DNA of 64,000 nucleotides from Bacteroidota bacterium (GTDB lineage Bacteria > Bacteroidota > Bacteroidia > JABDFU01). Location of the stretch: contig JACPDY010000093.1 of assembly GCA_016183775.1 (NCBI GenBank), positions 1-64,000 on the forward strand, written 5' to 3'. A program made the position numbers and the translations under genes. This document shows positions 53,502 to 61,462 of this stretch, in pieces; the first letter of the stretch is position 1, and each line of letters starts with the position of its first letter. A model generated the notes under the pieces. It ran no database searches. It saw nothing but the letters and a program-made list of their open reading frames with translations, and was not told the origin of the DNA.

Positions 53502-53539
53502 AAAAGGGAAGTGATGTTAAATACATCCTTCCCTTTTTT
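53502..53539 (+). terminator. Rho-independent terminator after tRNA-Arg
   Basis: AAAAGGGAAG (53502-53511) pairs with CTTCCCTTTT (53528-53537), with an inner GATGT/ACATC stem and a T-run. Confidence 0.88.
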
Positions 53540-53712
53540 AATTGCCTTAATTCTTTGAGTTATTCTTGTCGCACATTTAGTAAATATTTGCGACAAGATA
53601 TTACCTAAATATTTTCAGAAACATTAGATAGATATTTTATCATTTTATTTTTTCTTTTAAGATTAGCGCTCTATGAAATTAGTACTACAGCACAAACAAA
53701 AAATTGTATATA

Positions 53713-55266
53713 CTACTTTTTAATTGTAGCCACTGGAGTTCCTTTGAGGCTTTCTTTTACGAGGTAAGCTATAAATTTCGCAAACGCTTCTATGTTTTGG
53801 TCAACACTTGCTTTTTCGAGTGCTGCCATATACGTTTTACGTTCTTCAACAGGAATTACCGTCCAGGGATATCCGCCCGATGCCAACATTACATTCATTA
53901 AAAACCTTCCAATTCGGCCATTACCATCCACGTAGGGATGTATAAATACAAATATAAAATGTCCCAAGACGGCTCTTACAGAAGCCTCAGACTCATTCTC
54001 CAATAGTTCAAAGAGTGTCGGCATTACATCACGAACAGCATCTTTATTAAGAGGGACGTGCTTTGATCCGCCTATATATACCTGGCTATTTCTGTAACCA
54101 GCCAGATCAGATGCCTTCAATATACCAGCAGCTACGCTTGGAGCAAAAAGCTCCCTGTACCATTCTCCATGACCTGTATCTGCAACTTTACCGGAGTTTT
54201 TTCCATTGAGTATTTTTGTAATACTGTCCCTTACTTTTTGAGTAGCCTGCCAATAGCCCCTGGCAGCCATAGCATCTCTTTGTTTTTTATCTTCCTTGTT
54301 TTTAACTGCATCCCACGCTCCGCTGCGTACACGTTCAATCAATTCCGGTGTAACTCTATATTGCTCTATTGATAATGAGTGATAAGCATCCGTTACATAT
54401 ATTTCCTCCACAAGTTTCATGTATTTTTCATGATTTTTGGGAAGTCCGGGAGCTTTAGGAAAATGTTTAATAATAACAGTCCTCATTTCATGCCACATTA
54501 AACGTACCCTGTTTACATAAGGCGATTTTTCTCTGGCTGACAATACAATCGGAGTGGTAGTTTCAAACGGATCTATTTCTCGTACATCATAATCTGCCTT
54601 TTGCATGGTACTTAAAATATCGTTGGCAATTCTTTCCTGCCCGATATTCCGAAAAGCACCGGCAAGTCGCCCGGCAATTTTACTGTGTCCGCCATCCAGA
54701 AGCAAGCCGAGTATTTCAGACGAATCCCTGATCATAGCAAGTGCCGTTCGAACATCCGTTGGATTTTTAGTAAACATGGTTGGTGTGCAGTGAATGAGGG
54801 CTGATGGCAATGTTAACATTCGGATTCCTTCTATCACTACAATTTCTGCTGCTTCCGGCAAAGGAGACTTCATGCTGAATAAAGATGTTCCATATGGCAA
54901 TGGGGTAGCAGAGTTTGTTACACTTTTTGATCTTACAATAAGTTGATGTGGTACTGTCCAATTGCCCGAATGTATTTGTAATGATTGTTCAGCTGATATA
55001 CAGTAGAAATCACCATACCTGTCAGCTAAATATCTTGAACAAAAATGCCAATATGATGCATACCAGGAAGTACTGTCACCTTGTTGTTCATAGGAAGGTA
55101 CCGTTATATACCATCCCTTGACAACTTCTTTAAGAAACCCGTTCTTCAATAGACGTTGTCTGTGAACGCGACTTAATTCAGATACATTGATAGCCATGAT
55201 TTCCTGATCTTGAAGCACTTTAAGCGCTTCAAGTGATTCTGCTAATTTTTCGCTTGGTGTTGCCAT
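53713..55266 (-). CDS. Fic (AMPylase) protein with AbiEi-like N-terminal domain
   Basis: Residues about 15-230 look like an AbiEi-type antitoxin: a small winged helix (SRVHRQRLLKNGFLKEVVKGWYIT) followed by the alpha/beta domain (ISAEQSLQIHSGNWTVPHQ). Residues about 240-517 are a Fic domain with the active-site motif HPYVDGNGRIGR (443-454). A class II-type inhibitory helix (SLSIE, 297-301, resembling SSxIEG) places the regulatory Glu before the core. Fic enzymes transfer AMP or similar groups to protein hydroxyls. The N-terminal half may bind the gene's own promoter, where three repeats are phased at 24 bp (55276-55370). It heads the accessory island downstream of the tRNA and may be a self-contained toxin-antitoxin or host-interaction factor. 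Confidence 0.86.
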   Translation of the reverse strand: MATPSEKLAESLEALKVLQDQEIMAINVSELSRVHRQRLLKNGFLKEVVKGWYITVPSYEQQGDSTSWYASYWHFCSRYLADRYGDFYCISAEQSLQIHSGNWTVPHQLIVRSKSVTNSATPLPYGTSLFSMKSPLPEAAEIVVIEGIRMLTLPSALIHCTPTMFTKNPTDVRTALAMIRDSSEILGLLLDGGHSKIAGRLAGAFRNIGQERIANDILSTMQKADYDVREIDPFETTTPIVLSAREKSPYVNRVRLMWHEMRTVIIKHFPKAPGLPKNHEKYMKLVEEIYVTDAYHSLSIEQYRVTPELIERVRSGAWDAVKNKEDKKQRDAMAARGYWQATQKVRDSITKILNGKNSGKVADTGHGEWYRELFAPSVAAGILKASDLAGYRNSQVYIGGSKHVPLNKDAVRDVMPTLFELLENESEASVRAVLGHFIFVFIHPYVDGNGRIGRFLMNVMLASGGYPWTVIPVEERKTYMAALEKASVDQNIEAFAKFIAYLVKESLKGTPVATIKK

Positions 55267-55275
55267 GCTTTATCG

Positions 55276-55370
55276 TACTATAAATTCGATTTACTTGCTG
55301 TACTATAATTCGGTTTTCGTGTTGTGTTAAAATTCGGTTTGGCAGCAAATTTAATATAAAATTCTGTATT
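55276..55370. promoter_or_regulatory. Phased AATTCGGTTT repeats upstream of the Fic gene, candidate operator
   Basis: AATTCGATTT (55283-55292), AATTCGGTTT (55307-55316) and AATTCGGTTT (55331-55340) start exactly 24 bp apart, each preceded by TACTATA-like bases. A weaker AATTCTGTAT starts at 55360. They begin 17 bp upstream of the Fic start codon. The arrangement suggests cooperative binding of a regulator, possibly the AbiEi-like part of the Fic protein. Confidence 0.6.
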
Positions 55371-55430
55371 GGGTATTTATGATCGTGTTTTCAAAATTCT
55401 GAAAAAGGATGGGGAAACTACTTTCAAATA

Positions 55431-55718
55431 TTACCCTGAAAAAGGTTCTGAATCCTTATCAAAAAGGAACTCTGAATTAATATTGTAATCATGGACTAAA
55501 CCCCAAAGCATTATGTGCGGAGCATCTTGTCTTCCTTTTGCAATTTGTGTAATTGTATTACTGCTATAACCATACCTTTCAGTAAAATCCTTATACTCCA
55601 CAATTTCACCCTTCTGTTTTAAGAGATTAATAGCTTGAATAAACTTATGGCTGATAATACTTTTTTCCAAAAATTTTCCGATATACTTCTTAGGTACTTT
55701 GCGTGGCTTTGATGGCAT
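55431..55718 (-). CDS. Small HTH regulator, XRE-like, 95 aa
   Basis: The C-terminal half reads FTERYGYSSNTITQIAKGRQD followed by MLWGLVHDYNINSEFLF. This is the helix-turn-helix plus YNIN..(F/W)LF ending of Bacteroidota XRE regulators. The N-terminus is basic. It is related in layout to the next protein (55754) and lies on the same strand 35 bp downstream, so the two repressor-like genes probably form one operon. Confidence 0.7.
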   Translation of the reverse strand: MPSKPRKVPKKYIGKFLEKSIISHKFIQAINLLKQKGEIVEYKDFTERYGYSSNTITQIAKGRQDAPHIMLWGLVHDYNINSEFLFDKDSEPFSG

Positions 55719-55753
55719 TTTGTGTAAATTTCCTATAAAATATTCCTATTCTA

Positions 55754-56398
55754 TTATTTGTGTTTCTTGTCTGAAAGTTTCTCCTTCAAGTTGATAATAA
55801 TCTCTTTGTGAAGTTCCTTGATTTCTGCATCTTTCGCATGAATAATTTCGTCTTTTTCATGAATAATAACGTCTTTTCTCCGAACATCCTCCTTGGCTTC
55901 GTCTGCAATTTTTTTTAAAGCCTCAATGCGATCTTCTTGAGTAGTTATTCTTGTCTGTACCTCCTTAAAAAAGTCAATAGTCTCCTTTTGAAATTTCTTG
56001 GGCAGTTCATTTATTATATTTCCAGCTGCCTGCATAATTGTACCATTATTATGCACTCCCCCCTTTCCACCCTGAATATTCATTGATTTATTCCCTGTCT
56101 GAATACCACTATTTTTTTCTGCCTTATTTAATACCGATGAATTATCATCAAGATCAGTTTCATCATAAAGGGATTCCTTTTCCTTAAAAAAGAAATTGGC
56201 ATTTAGATTATAGACACCGATAGTTGTCGCTACTTGCTCCATAGTAACAGACCGTTTGCCCTTCTTAATATCACTAACCAGGTTAGCGTAGGCTCCAATT
56301 GAAGTGGAGAAGCGCGAAGCGTTTTTAACCTTTTCGTCCTTTATAAGAAGGTCAATTCCGGCCAGAAAACGCTCATCAAATGGGTTTTTTAGTTCCAT
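55754..56398 (-). CDS. XRE-like repressor with C-terminal coiled coil, 214 aa
   Basis: Residues 1-70 are an HTH domain of the same type as the 55431 protein (FLAGIDLLIKDEKVKNASRF, YANLVSDIKKGKRSVTMEQV, YNLNANFFF). A Gly/Asn-rich linker (MNIQGGKGGVHNNGTIMQAAGN) follows, then a long coiled coil (about 135-210, EDRIEALKKIADEAKEDVRR) with alternating Glu and Lys that should drive oligomerisation. It is divergent from the 56526 gene across a 127-bp spacer containing three TGTCAG half-sites, the layout of a phage or ICE master repressor. Confidence 0.78.
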   Translation of the reverse strand: MELKNPFDERFLAGIDLLIKDEKVKNASRFSTSIGAYANLVSDIKKGKRSVTMEQVATTIGVYNLNANFFFKEKESLYDETDLDDNSSVLNKAEKNSGIQTGNKSMNIQGGKGGVHNNGTIMQAAGNIINELPKKFQKETIDFFKEVQTRITTQEDRIEALKKIADEAKEDVRRKDVIIHEKDEIIHAKDAEIKELHKEIIINLKEKLSDKKHK

Positions 56399-56420
56399 AG
56401 GAAACTATTGTTTAAAAATA

Positions 56421-56495
56421 TATCAGTAAAATTTTGCATACGTAAAACTATTTTTTATAAATTTGTCAGCAAAATTACTAAATAATTTACTGACA
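56421..56495. promoter_or_regulatory. Three TRTCAGYAAA half-sites, candidate repressor operator
   Basis: TATCAGTAAAATT (56421-56433) and TGTCAGCAAAATT (56464-56476) are in direct orientation. AATTTACTGACA (56484-56495) is the inverted copy, forming a palindrome with the second. They lie between the divergent 55754 repressor gene and the 56526 gene. Confidence 0.6.
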
Positions 56496-56525
56496 TAATA
56501 ATATTTTTAACTAAATTTTTACAAA

Positions 56526-56801
56526 ATGTTTACTAAACGGGAGGCAAACTTACTAAAAAAACAGTTACCAACTAACTCCATAATAGAAATTTCTACTAAA
56601 AGAAATATATCAAGACCAACAATATACAAGTTTTTTCGTGGAGAAAAAATACGTTCCTATCACGCTAAAGCCATATATGAAGAGGCTTTGGAGATTCTTG
56701 AAAGGGAGAAAACCGAAACATCTAACCTGGTTAGAAAGGCAGAAGAAATAATTTTTTCTGATGAAATGCCTGTAAAACCCTCAAAATCTTCTAAAAAATG
56801 A
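56526..56801 (+). CDS. Small HTH DNA-binding protein, 91 aa
   Basis: The helix pattern IIEISTKRNISRPTIYKFFRGEKIRSYHAKAI is a helix-turn-helix (quoted in parts: STKRNISRPTIYKFFRG). A charged helix and a Lys-rich tail follow. It is first in the rightward run of island genes and divergent from the repressor, comparable to a Cro-like regulator. The stop overlaps the start of the next gene (ATGA). Confidence 0.72.
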   Translation: MFTKREANLLKKQLPTNSIIEISTKRNISRPTIYKFFRGEKIRSYHAKAIYEEALEILEREKTETSNLVRKAEEIIFSDEMPVKPSKSSKK

Positions 56802-57148
56802 AAGTAATACTACTTGAAGACGACCAGGCATATTTGCATTTAATGACGGACATACGAAAATTGGTTAAGGATACCATCAAAGAAATTAAGGAGCAGGAAA
56901 AGTCAGAAAAGGAGAAGAAGGATGAAGACGATGATTGGGTATCTGAAGGAATTGCAAAACAAATTTTAGGTATTAAAGGCAGAAGTAAGATGCAGGCATT
57001 AAGAGATCAACGGGACGTTGAATTTAGCCAGTTCGGTAGGACAATCCGTTATTTTAAACCAAGCCTCTATGAATTTCTCGAAAAAAATGTTGTAAAAAAA
57101 AGGAACATACATGAAACACGCAGAAAATCGCAGCCAAATATGGTTTAA
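56798..57148 (+). CDS. HTH/excisionase-like protein, 116 aa
   Basis: A charged N-terminal helix (TIKEIKEQEKSEKEKKDEDD) leads into WVSEGIAKQILGIKGRSKM and FGRTIRYFKPSLYEFLEKN, the MerR/excisionase-like winged HTH common in Bacteroidota mobile elements. It overlaps the upstream gene by four bases and the downstream gene by 38, suggesting a compact phage- or ICE-type operon. It may control excision or early gene expression. Confidence 0.7.
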   Translation: MKVILLEDDQAYLHLMTDIRKLVKDTIKEIKEQEKSEKEKKDEDDDWVSEGIAKQILGIKGRSKMQALRDQRDVEFSQFGRTIRYFKPSLYEFLEKNVVKKRNIHETRRKSQPNMV

Positions 57149-57449
57149 GGTTCTCACTCCGGAAGGACGTGATTTGGACAATGAAACGAAGAAGTGGTTT
57201 CTTCCTGAAGGAGTTAAAAAAGGAGAATGGTTTACTTCAGGTAGCCGAATTGGAACCTGGTTAGTTTCCAATCCAAAAGAGTTCCTACAAAAAACTAACA
57301 GAATATTTGTTGTCGAATTGGGTGAAGAAGAACCAATCATTGAATTAAACGGAATGATATGGGTTAGAAAAGTGAGACTGGTTAGGGAAGCCACCAACCT
57401 TGATCTTAAACGCTTCGGTATTCACAGAGCCTTCCGACAAATTATTTAA
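57111..57449 (+). CDS. Hypothetical protein, 112 aa
   Basis: A soluble, mixed alpha/beta protein (RSQIWFKVLTPEGRDLDNET, WFTSGSRIGTWLVSNPKEF, RIFVVELGEEEPIIELNGMI). No family recognised. The start ATG lies inside the 3' end of the previous gene. Part of the rightward island operon. Confidence 0.6.
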   Translation: MKHAENRSQIWFKVLTPEGRDLDNETKKWFLPEGVKKGEWFTSGSRIGTWLVSNPKEFLQKTNRIFVVELGEEEPIIELNGMIWVRKVRLVREATNLDLKRFGIHRAFRQII

Positions 57450-57464
57450 TCATATCTAAAAGCA

Positions 57465-57647
57465 ATGCAACAATATATACAACGCTCAAAAACAAAGTTC
57501 AACACAATCATGGAGGCATGGGCAGACATTATAAAAAGCACCAGCCTTACACAAAAGAGTGTTGGCCCGGCACATACAAGACATTATTGGAAATGGAAAA
57601 TCCTACGTGTAAATCTAAACACTCAACATAATAAAGTATGCAAGTAA
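57465..57647 (+). CDS. Possible small protein, 60 aa, frame uncertain
   Basis: MQQYIQRSKTKFNTIMEAW begins a 60-codon frame filling the gap between two better genes and overlapping the next start by ten bases. Another frame (57518-57631, MGRHYKKHQPYTKECWPGTY) has an equally protein-like composition. At most one is real. No family recognised. Confidence 0.25.
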   Translation: MQQYIQRSKTKFNTIMEAWADIIKSTSLTQKSVGPAHTRHYWKWKILRVNLNTQHNKVCK

Positions 57648-57883
57648 AATTACTCACATGGGAATACGTAGGTACTGAACACTGCCTATGGCGGGGTAAG
57701 ACAGACGGGCTGTTATGTCATGTATTGTTTTTTATTACTCCGACAGAAAGGATCCCGGACGAATACCTGGTGAGAACTGATATAAATGGGATTGCAAATA
57801 AAACCTGTATTGGTATTGAAAAAGCTAAAGCAAAAGCCCAGGTATTGTTAAACAGTTATGCACTCTGTCTTATCATTCCATAG
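57638..57883 (+). CDS. Hypothetical protein, 81 aa
   Basis: A small protein with LLTWEYVGTEHCLWRGKTDG and an alpha-helical Lys/Ala-rich end (IEKAKAKAQVLLNSYALC). No family recognised. It is followed at five bases by the PAPS-reductase-like gene and may be a partner protein. Confidence 0.5.
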   Translation: MQVKLLTWEYVGTEHCLWRGKTDGLLCHVLFFITPTERIPDEYLVRTDINGIANKTCIGIEKAKAKAQVLLNSYALCLIIP

Positions 57884-57887
57884 AACT

Positions 57888-58805
57888 ATGGTAAAAAAAA
57901 TAAAAACAGTTTTTCAGAATATATACCGAAAAATGCAAAGACGTAATAAACTCGCGATAAATAAGAACTACAAAATCATTTCGTTGGGTTTGGGGCAACA
58001 ATCTACAACCCTTTACCTGATGAGTTCTATTGGATTCATTGAACGAGCTGATTATGCAATATTCTCCGATACCGGTTCTGAAAGTGAAGCAACCTATGAG
58101 CATTTAAAATGGTTGAAAAAATGGTCAAAACAAAACAAAGGGATTCCCATTATTTGTACGGGAAAGAAATCGCTATACAAAGATTTAATATTCGGTACAA
58201 GCACATCAGGAAATCGTTTTGCTTCTATACCCGCCTTCACTAAAGACGAGTCAGGGAATGTCGGAATACTTAAACGACAATGCACGGAAGAATACAAAAC
58301 ACACGAAATTTTCAGAGCCATACGAAAGCTATATAGCTTAAAGTCCCGCAAAAGAACTCCGGCTACGGAGGTATGGCTCGGTATAACGTTAGAAGAAATC
58401 GAACGAATGAAATATCCACGTACCAATTGGATGACGTTTGTATATCCATTCTTGAATATCAAATCAAGGAAAAGCGGACATGAAAAGGTACCTTATACTA
58501 CCATTTTCAGAAGGTCTGACTGTGTGGCGTGGTTGAAGACAAACAACTATCCTATACCTCCCAAAAGCGCTTGCATTTTTTGTCCTTTCCAATCTGATAG
58601 CAGGTGGCGTGACATGAAGCTCAATAAACCGAAAGAGTGGAGCAAAGTAATTAAGCTGGATGCAAAAATCCGCAACAGCACTCAAAAAGGTGTTGAAAGA
58701 CCAATCTACCTGCATCGAAGCGGACAGCCACTTACAGAAGTGGATTTACAGGAAAATCAACTGGATATATTCACCTCTGAATGCAGCGGTGTATGTGGAA
58801 TTTAA
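57888..58805 (+). CDS. PAPS-reductase-like adenine nucleotide alpha-hydrolase, island type
   Basis: About 305 residues from the ATG at 57888; an in-frame ATG at 57858 overlaps the previous gene. The PP-loop is YKIISLGLGQQSTTLYLMS (about 30-48), a variant of the SGGxDS pyrophosphate loop. AIFSDTGSESEATYEHLKWL (about 58-77) and PIICTGKKSLYKDLIF follow the PAPS-reductase fold. Near the C-terminus CIFCPFQSDSRWRDMKLNKP and a terminal Cys cluster (CSGVCGI) could bind metal. Phages and integrative elements carry such proteins. Their role (sulfur or nucleotide chemistry, or DNA modification as in DndC/SspD relatives) is not established for this branch. Confidence 0.75.
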   Translation: MVKKIKTVFQNIYRKMQRRNKLAINKNYKIISLGLGQQSTTLYLMSSIGFIERADYAIFSDTGSESEATYEHLKWLKKWSKQNKGIPIICTGKKSLYKDLIFGTSTSGNRFASIPAFTKDESGNVGILKRQCTEEYKTHEIFRAIRKLYSLKSRKRTPATEVWLGITLEEIERMKYPRTNWMTFVYPFLNIKSRKSGHEKVPYTTIFRRSDCVAWLKTNNYPIPPKSACIFCPFQSDSRWRDMKLNKPKEWSKVIKLDAKIRNSTQKGVERPIYLHRSGQPLTEVDLQENQLDIFTSECSGVCGI

Positions 58806-58816
58806 AACCTAATAAA

Positions 58817-59125
58817 ATGCACGCACGATTAGAATACTCAGCAGCAGAAGGAAAGTTTAACCAGGCGCAGCCGGAAGATCAAACAGATGTTGCAAAAGGA
58901 TACAGAACGCTTTGCTGTTTTGTTAATGTCGAAAGAGCAAACCGGTTTACCGGTGCAATTCATATTAAATATCCTGAATTAAGTTCCGGTACCGGCCAGT
59001 CCTTCTCCTCTTTCTCTGTAATGAAAGACGAGCTGTATCAATTCTTAGCAGAAGACATAAAGTTATTGGAACAGCACATGAATACCACATTCAAAAGAAG
59101 AATACAATTATTAAATCAATTATAA
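58817..59125 (+). CDS. Hypothetical protein, 102 aa
   Basis: I start at ATG 58817 (MHARLEYSAAEGKFNQAQPE), since the in-frame ATG at 58781 lies inside the preceding gene. The centre reads RTLCCFVNVERANRFTGAIH and the C-terminus is helical. No family recognised. Part of the rightward island run. Confidence 0.5.
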   Translation: MHARLEYSAAEGKFNQAQPEDQTDVAKGYRTLCCFVNVERANRFTGAIHIKYPELSSGTGQSFSSFSVMKDELYQFLAEDIKLLEQHMNTTFKRRIQLLNQL

Positions 59126-59142
59126 ACTAAAAATCTACAAAT

Positions 59143-59307
59143 ATGAAACGTCTAAACTTTTTGCAAGGGTTACTGTTACTACCGATTATAGTAGTATCTG
59201 TTCCGCTGACCATCATTGAAGAAATAGGAAAATTTATTTTTTCACTTCCACAAAAAATAAAATTCAATTATCAATTAATGATGTTCGTAGGAAATCTCTC
59301 CAAATAG
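59143..59307 (+). CDS. Small membrane-associated protein, 54 aa
   Basis: MKRLNFLQGLLLLPIIVVSV followed by PLTIIEEIGKFIFSLPQKIK gives a basic start and a strong hydrophobic helix, fitting one transmembrane segment or a small membrane-active peptide. It lies in the 194-bp gap between two island genes with normal spacing. No family recognised. Confidence 0.5.
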   Translation: MKRLNFLQGLLLLPIIVVSVPLTIIEEIGKFIFSLPQKIKFNYQLMMFVGNLSK

Positions 59308-59319
59308 AAAACACACCAC

Positions 59320-60582
59320 ATGATTGTAATACATTACCCAACAGCTTTTAAAGCCTTAGACTGCTATATTGATACCTATAATGAATGTGCGGAGAATCGA
59401 AAAGATAAACTCCGCACAGGCGCAGTAATGACGGCCAAAGAGCTAATCAGGATTTATGGAATCTCTTTACTGAAAGCAAACGGATCCAAAGAGATAGTAG
59501 CAGAAAATCTGCCTACTCTACAAACTAACAATATGCAGCTGGCAAAATTAGTCAAGTGTAGTTCCAGGACAATTCAGCGACACGTTCTTAAACTTCAGAC
59601 AGCTGGCATCATCACCAGCAAAATATTTCATGGCTCTAACTCGAATTTTGAGCTGTTGATAAACCCCCAAATATTGTTAGTAAAGCGGAAATTAAATGTT
59701 GATAACGTCAAAAAGGAGTTCCAGGAAGCGATTGAGCGATCTAAGCAAATCGACCTAAAATCAACCTTTTCCGAATTTCAAAAGACAAATTGTCCTGATA
59801 CATATTCTGGTAACATAAATAAAATAAATAATAATATAATAATAGGTGTTCATAACTCTGAACAAAGGAGTTCGCTCTCGCTCACGTCTAAAATTAATTC
59901 GGGCAACGTTTCGGGCAACAGATCAGGAGACACAGGGGAAATTGTTAAAGTTTCGTTTGAAAAACAAAAAAATAGTGTAGAAAAAAAATTTCAAGAAACA
60001 GGGGAAATTGTTTCGCGGGCGGACAAATCAGGTCATAGGAATATTGCGCCTGATCCTGCCCGCGACAATTCCCTACTTCTTAATGTCAGTTTGTTTTGGA
60101 TGACCGCACGAAACCTGCTTTATAAAAATGTGGATTTAACGGAACACCAGGTTGAAATCGCAAAAAAATTAATTAGAAAATTATACGAACCTGCTTCAAC
60201 AGAAAACCTTGACAAGATACACCAACACTACATTCAGCGCATTTCTCTTGTTGCTAAATACATTAAAAAAGATCCTGTGAACCGCTATGTAACATTGCCC
60301 TATCTCTATTTTGACACAAACAATCTCAAAGGTTTTGTCGGTACAAAAAAATGGTATCAGGACGATCAAAAAAGAAAAAGAGAAGTTGAACGTGAGCTGA
60401 CGTTGAGCCGTGTAATCAGAAAATTTCACAACAACGAAAAAAAGGAAACTACAATAAAAAAACCAGCGCTTCAACTATTCCGTGAATGCGAAAACACTAT
60501 CGGAAAATTCAACGATCCATCCCTAACACAACGCTTTCATGCTGCGGTTTTACAACATGGAATTTACCGGCAACTTTCCTGA
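59320..60582 (+). CDS. Replication-initiator-like HTH protein, 420 aa
   Basis: The N-terminal part (about 65-125) holds a winged HTH: NNMQLAKLVKCSSRTIQRHV then LKLQTAGIITSKIFHGSNSN. The middle is Asn/Ser/Gly-rich and low in complexity (about 165-245). The C-terminal part (about 255-420) is helical and basic (NLLYKNVDLTEHQVEIAKKL, IHQHYIQRISLVAKYIKKDP). This organisation resembles phage O-like or plasmid replication proteins of Bacteroidota elements. The middle of the gene contains short direct and inverted repeats next to an AT-rich tract (59813-60074), which suggests that, as in lambda O, the origin may lie in the gene. Confidence 0.6.
   Translation: MIVIHYPTAFKALDCYIDTYNECAENRKDKLRTGAVMTAKELIRIYGISLLKANGSKEIVAENLPTLQTNNMQLAKLVKCSSRTIQRHVLKLQTAGIITSKIFHGSNSNFELLINPQILLVKRKLNVDNVKKEFQEAIERSKQIDLKSTFSEFQKTNCPDTYSGNINKINNNIIIGVHNSEQRSSLSLTSKINSGNVSGNRSGDTGEIVKVSFEKQKNSVEKKFQETGEIVSRADKSGHRNIAPDPARDNSLLLNVSLFWMTARNLLYKNVDLTEHQVEIAKKLIRKLYEPASTENLDKIHQHYIQRISLVAKYIKKDPVNRYVTLPYLYFDTNNLKGFVGTKKWYQDDQKRKREVERELTLSRVIRKFHNNEKKETTIKKPALQLFRECENTIGKFNDPSLTQRFHAAVLQHGIYRQLS
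59898..60074. other. Origin-like cluster of direct and inverted repeats within the HTH gene
   Basis: TTCGGGCAAC occurs at 59898-59907 and 59910-59919 (12-bp period). ACAGGGGAAATTGTT occurs at 59932-59946 and 59998-60012. An inverted relative GCCCGCGACAATTCCCT (60058-60074) pairs with GGGGAAATTGTTTCGCGGGC (60001-60020). An inner ATCAGG / CCTGAT pair sits at 60027-60032 and 60049-60054. A very AT-rich tract (about 59813-59850) precedes the cluster. The coding role (TGEIV repeated in the protein) is an alternative explanation. Confidence 0.4.
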
Positions 60583-60633
60583 AAAAATCACAAAGAATTT
60601 ACAGAACGACATTAAACCTAAATTAAAAATAAA

Positions 60634-61008
60634 ATGAAAAAGTACACGAAAACTCATGCTAACAAAAAAGCATTTGACAATCATTTAAAAAAAATTAAAG
60701 CAAGGGAAGGCCAGTATGAAATAAATGGAAATAACATCACCTATTGGTTTGGCGATACCGGAATTTACAATACACAGCAAAAGAAAATAGATTTTGCCAG
60801 CAAAAAAGGAAATCTTCTGACGTTCAAAAAACCTATTAGCTGGAAAGGGGAATCGAAAAAGCAAATAATAAATTATGGATTAGAAAAGGATAGAAAATCG
60901 GGAGCCATTAAGATCATAGGCTTCGGATATGATTCTCCCTGGTATAAAAACATGAAGGAATTAATTGATGCTATGGATTGGGAGCAAATGGCCAAGTGGC
61001 ATTCATAA
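60634..61008 (+). CDS. Hypothetical protein, 124 aa
   Basis: A basic soluble protein (KKAFDNHLKKIKAREGQYEI, ITYWFGDTGIYNTQQKKIDF, IGFGYDSPWYKNMKELIDAM). The start has a helical Lys-rich stretch, and the rest is mixed alpha/beta. No family recognised. Its location after the initiator-like gene suggests an element-specific function. Confidence 0.55.
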   Translation: MKKYTKTHANKKAFDNHLKKIKAREGQYEINGNNITYWFGDTGIYNTQQKKIDFASKKGNLLTFKKPISWKGESKKQIINYGLEKDRKSGAIKIIGFGYDSPWYKNMKELIDAMDWEQMAKWHS

Positions 61009-61054
61009 TAAAAATAAACGCAAAAAATATTAATCATTAAAATAAATAAAATCT

Positions 61055-61462
61055 ATGCTTGACATTTTTAATCTCGAAAAGCAGACGAATAAAAGAGTTC
61101 AAAAGTTCCTGCTTCATAAATCAACGGAAGAAAATATTGAATCGAAAAATGCAAAACTCCTTATTGCCTGCAAGGACAAAGCGGTTTTAGTTCTTCTTCT
61201 TAATCAGAATATGATTGTTAAACCACTTCAACTGAAAGACATTGCCACCTTTTTTGGAAAAGATTTTGACGAAAGTAACGAGCGTTCAATAATGGATTAT
61301 TTATTCAAGCTCTCCAAAGAAAACCAAGTGGAGCTTTCCAAACTCAACGTAGTAATATGCGAAACCAAAAACGAGCTGGGTGCACATCTCTACGATGATA
61401 CCAAATACAAAAAACGCATCCCAACGCTCGATCTATTAATTCATTTTAATTCTAACAAATAA
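61055..61462 (+). CDS. Hypothetical protein, 135 aa
   Basis: Helical N-terminus (FNLEKQTNKRVQKFLLHKST), a hydrophobic centre (LLIACKDKAVLVLLLNQNMI) and a possible winged-helix-like part (LQLKDIATFFGKDFDESNER). No family recognised. The stop overlaps the next start by one base (AATG), so the two are coupled. Confidence 0.55.
   Translation: MLDIFNLEKQTNKRVQKFLLHKSTEENIESKNAKLLIACKDKAVLVLLLNQNMIVKPLQLKDIATFFGKDFDESNERSIMDYLFKLSKENQVELSKLNVVICETKNELGAHLYDDTKYKKRIPTLDLLIHFNSNK

Noticed and set aside
53209-53596. Two reading frames on the minus strand across the tRNA-Arg region (for example one containing GGIRTPNLMVRSHVLHPVK)
   Set aside because: They are the antisense translation of the intact tRNA gene and its flanks, a common false gene call; no start context or family support.
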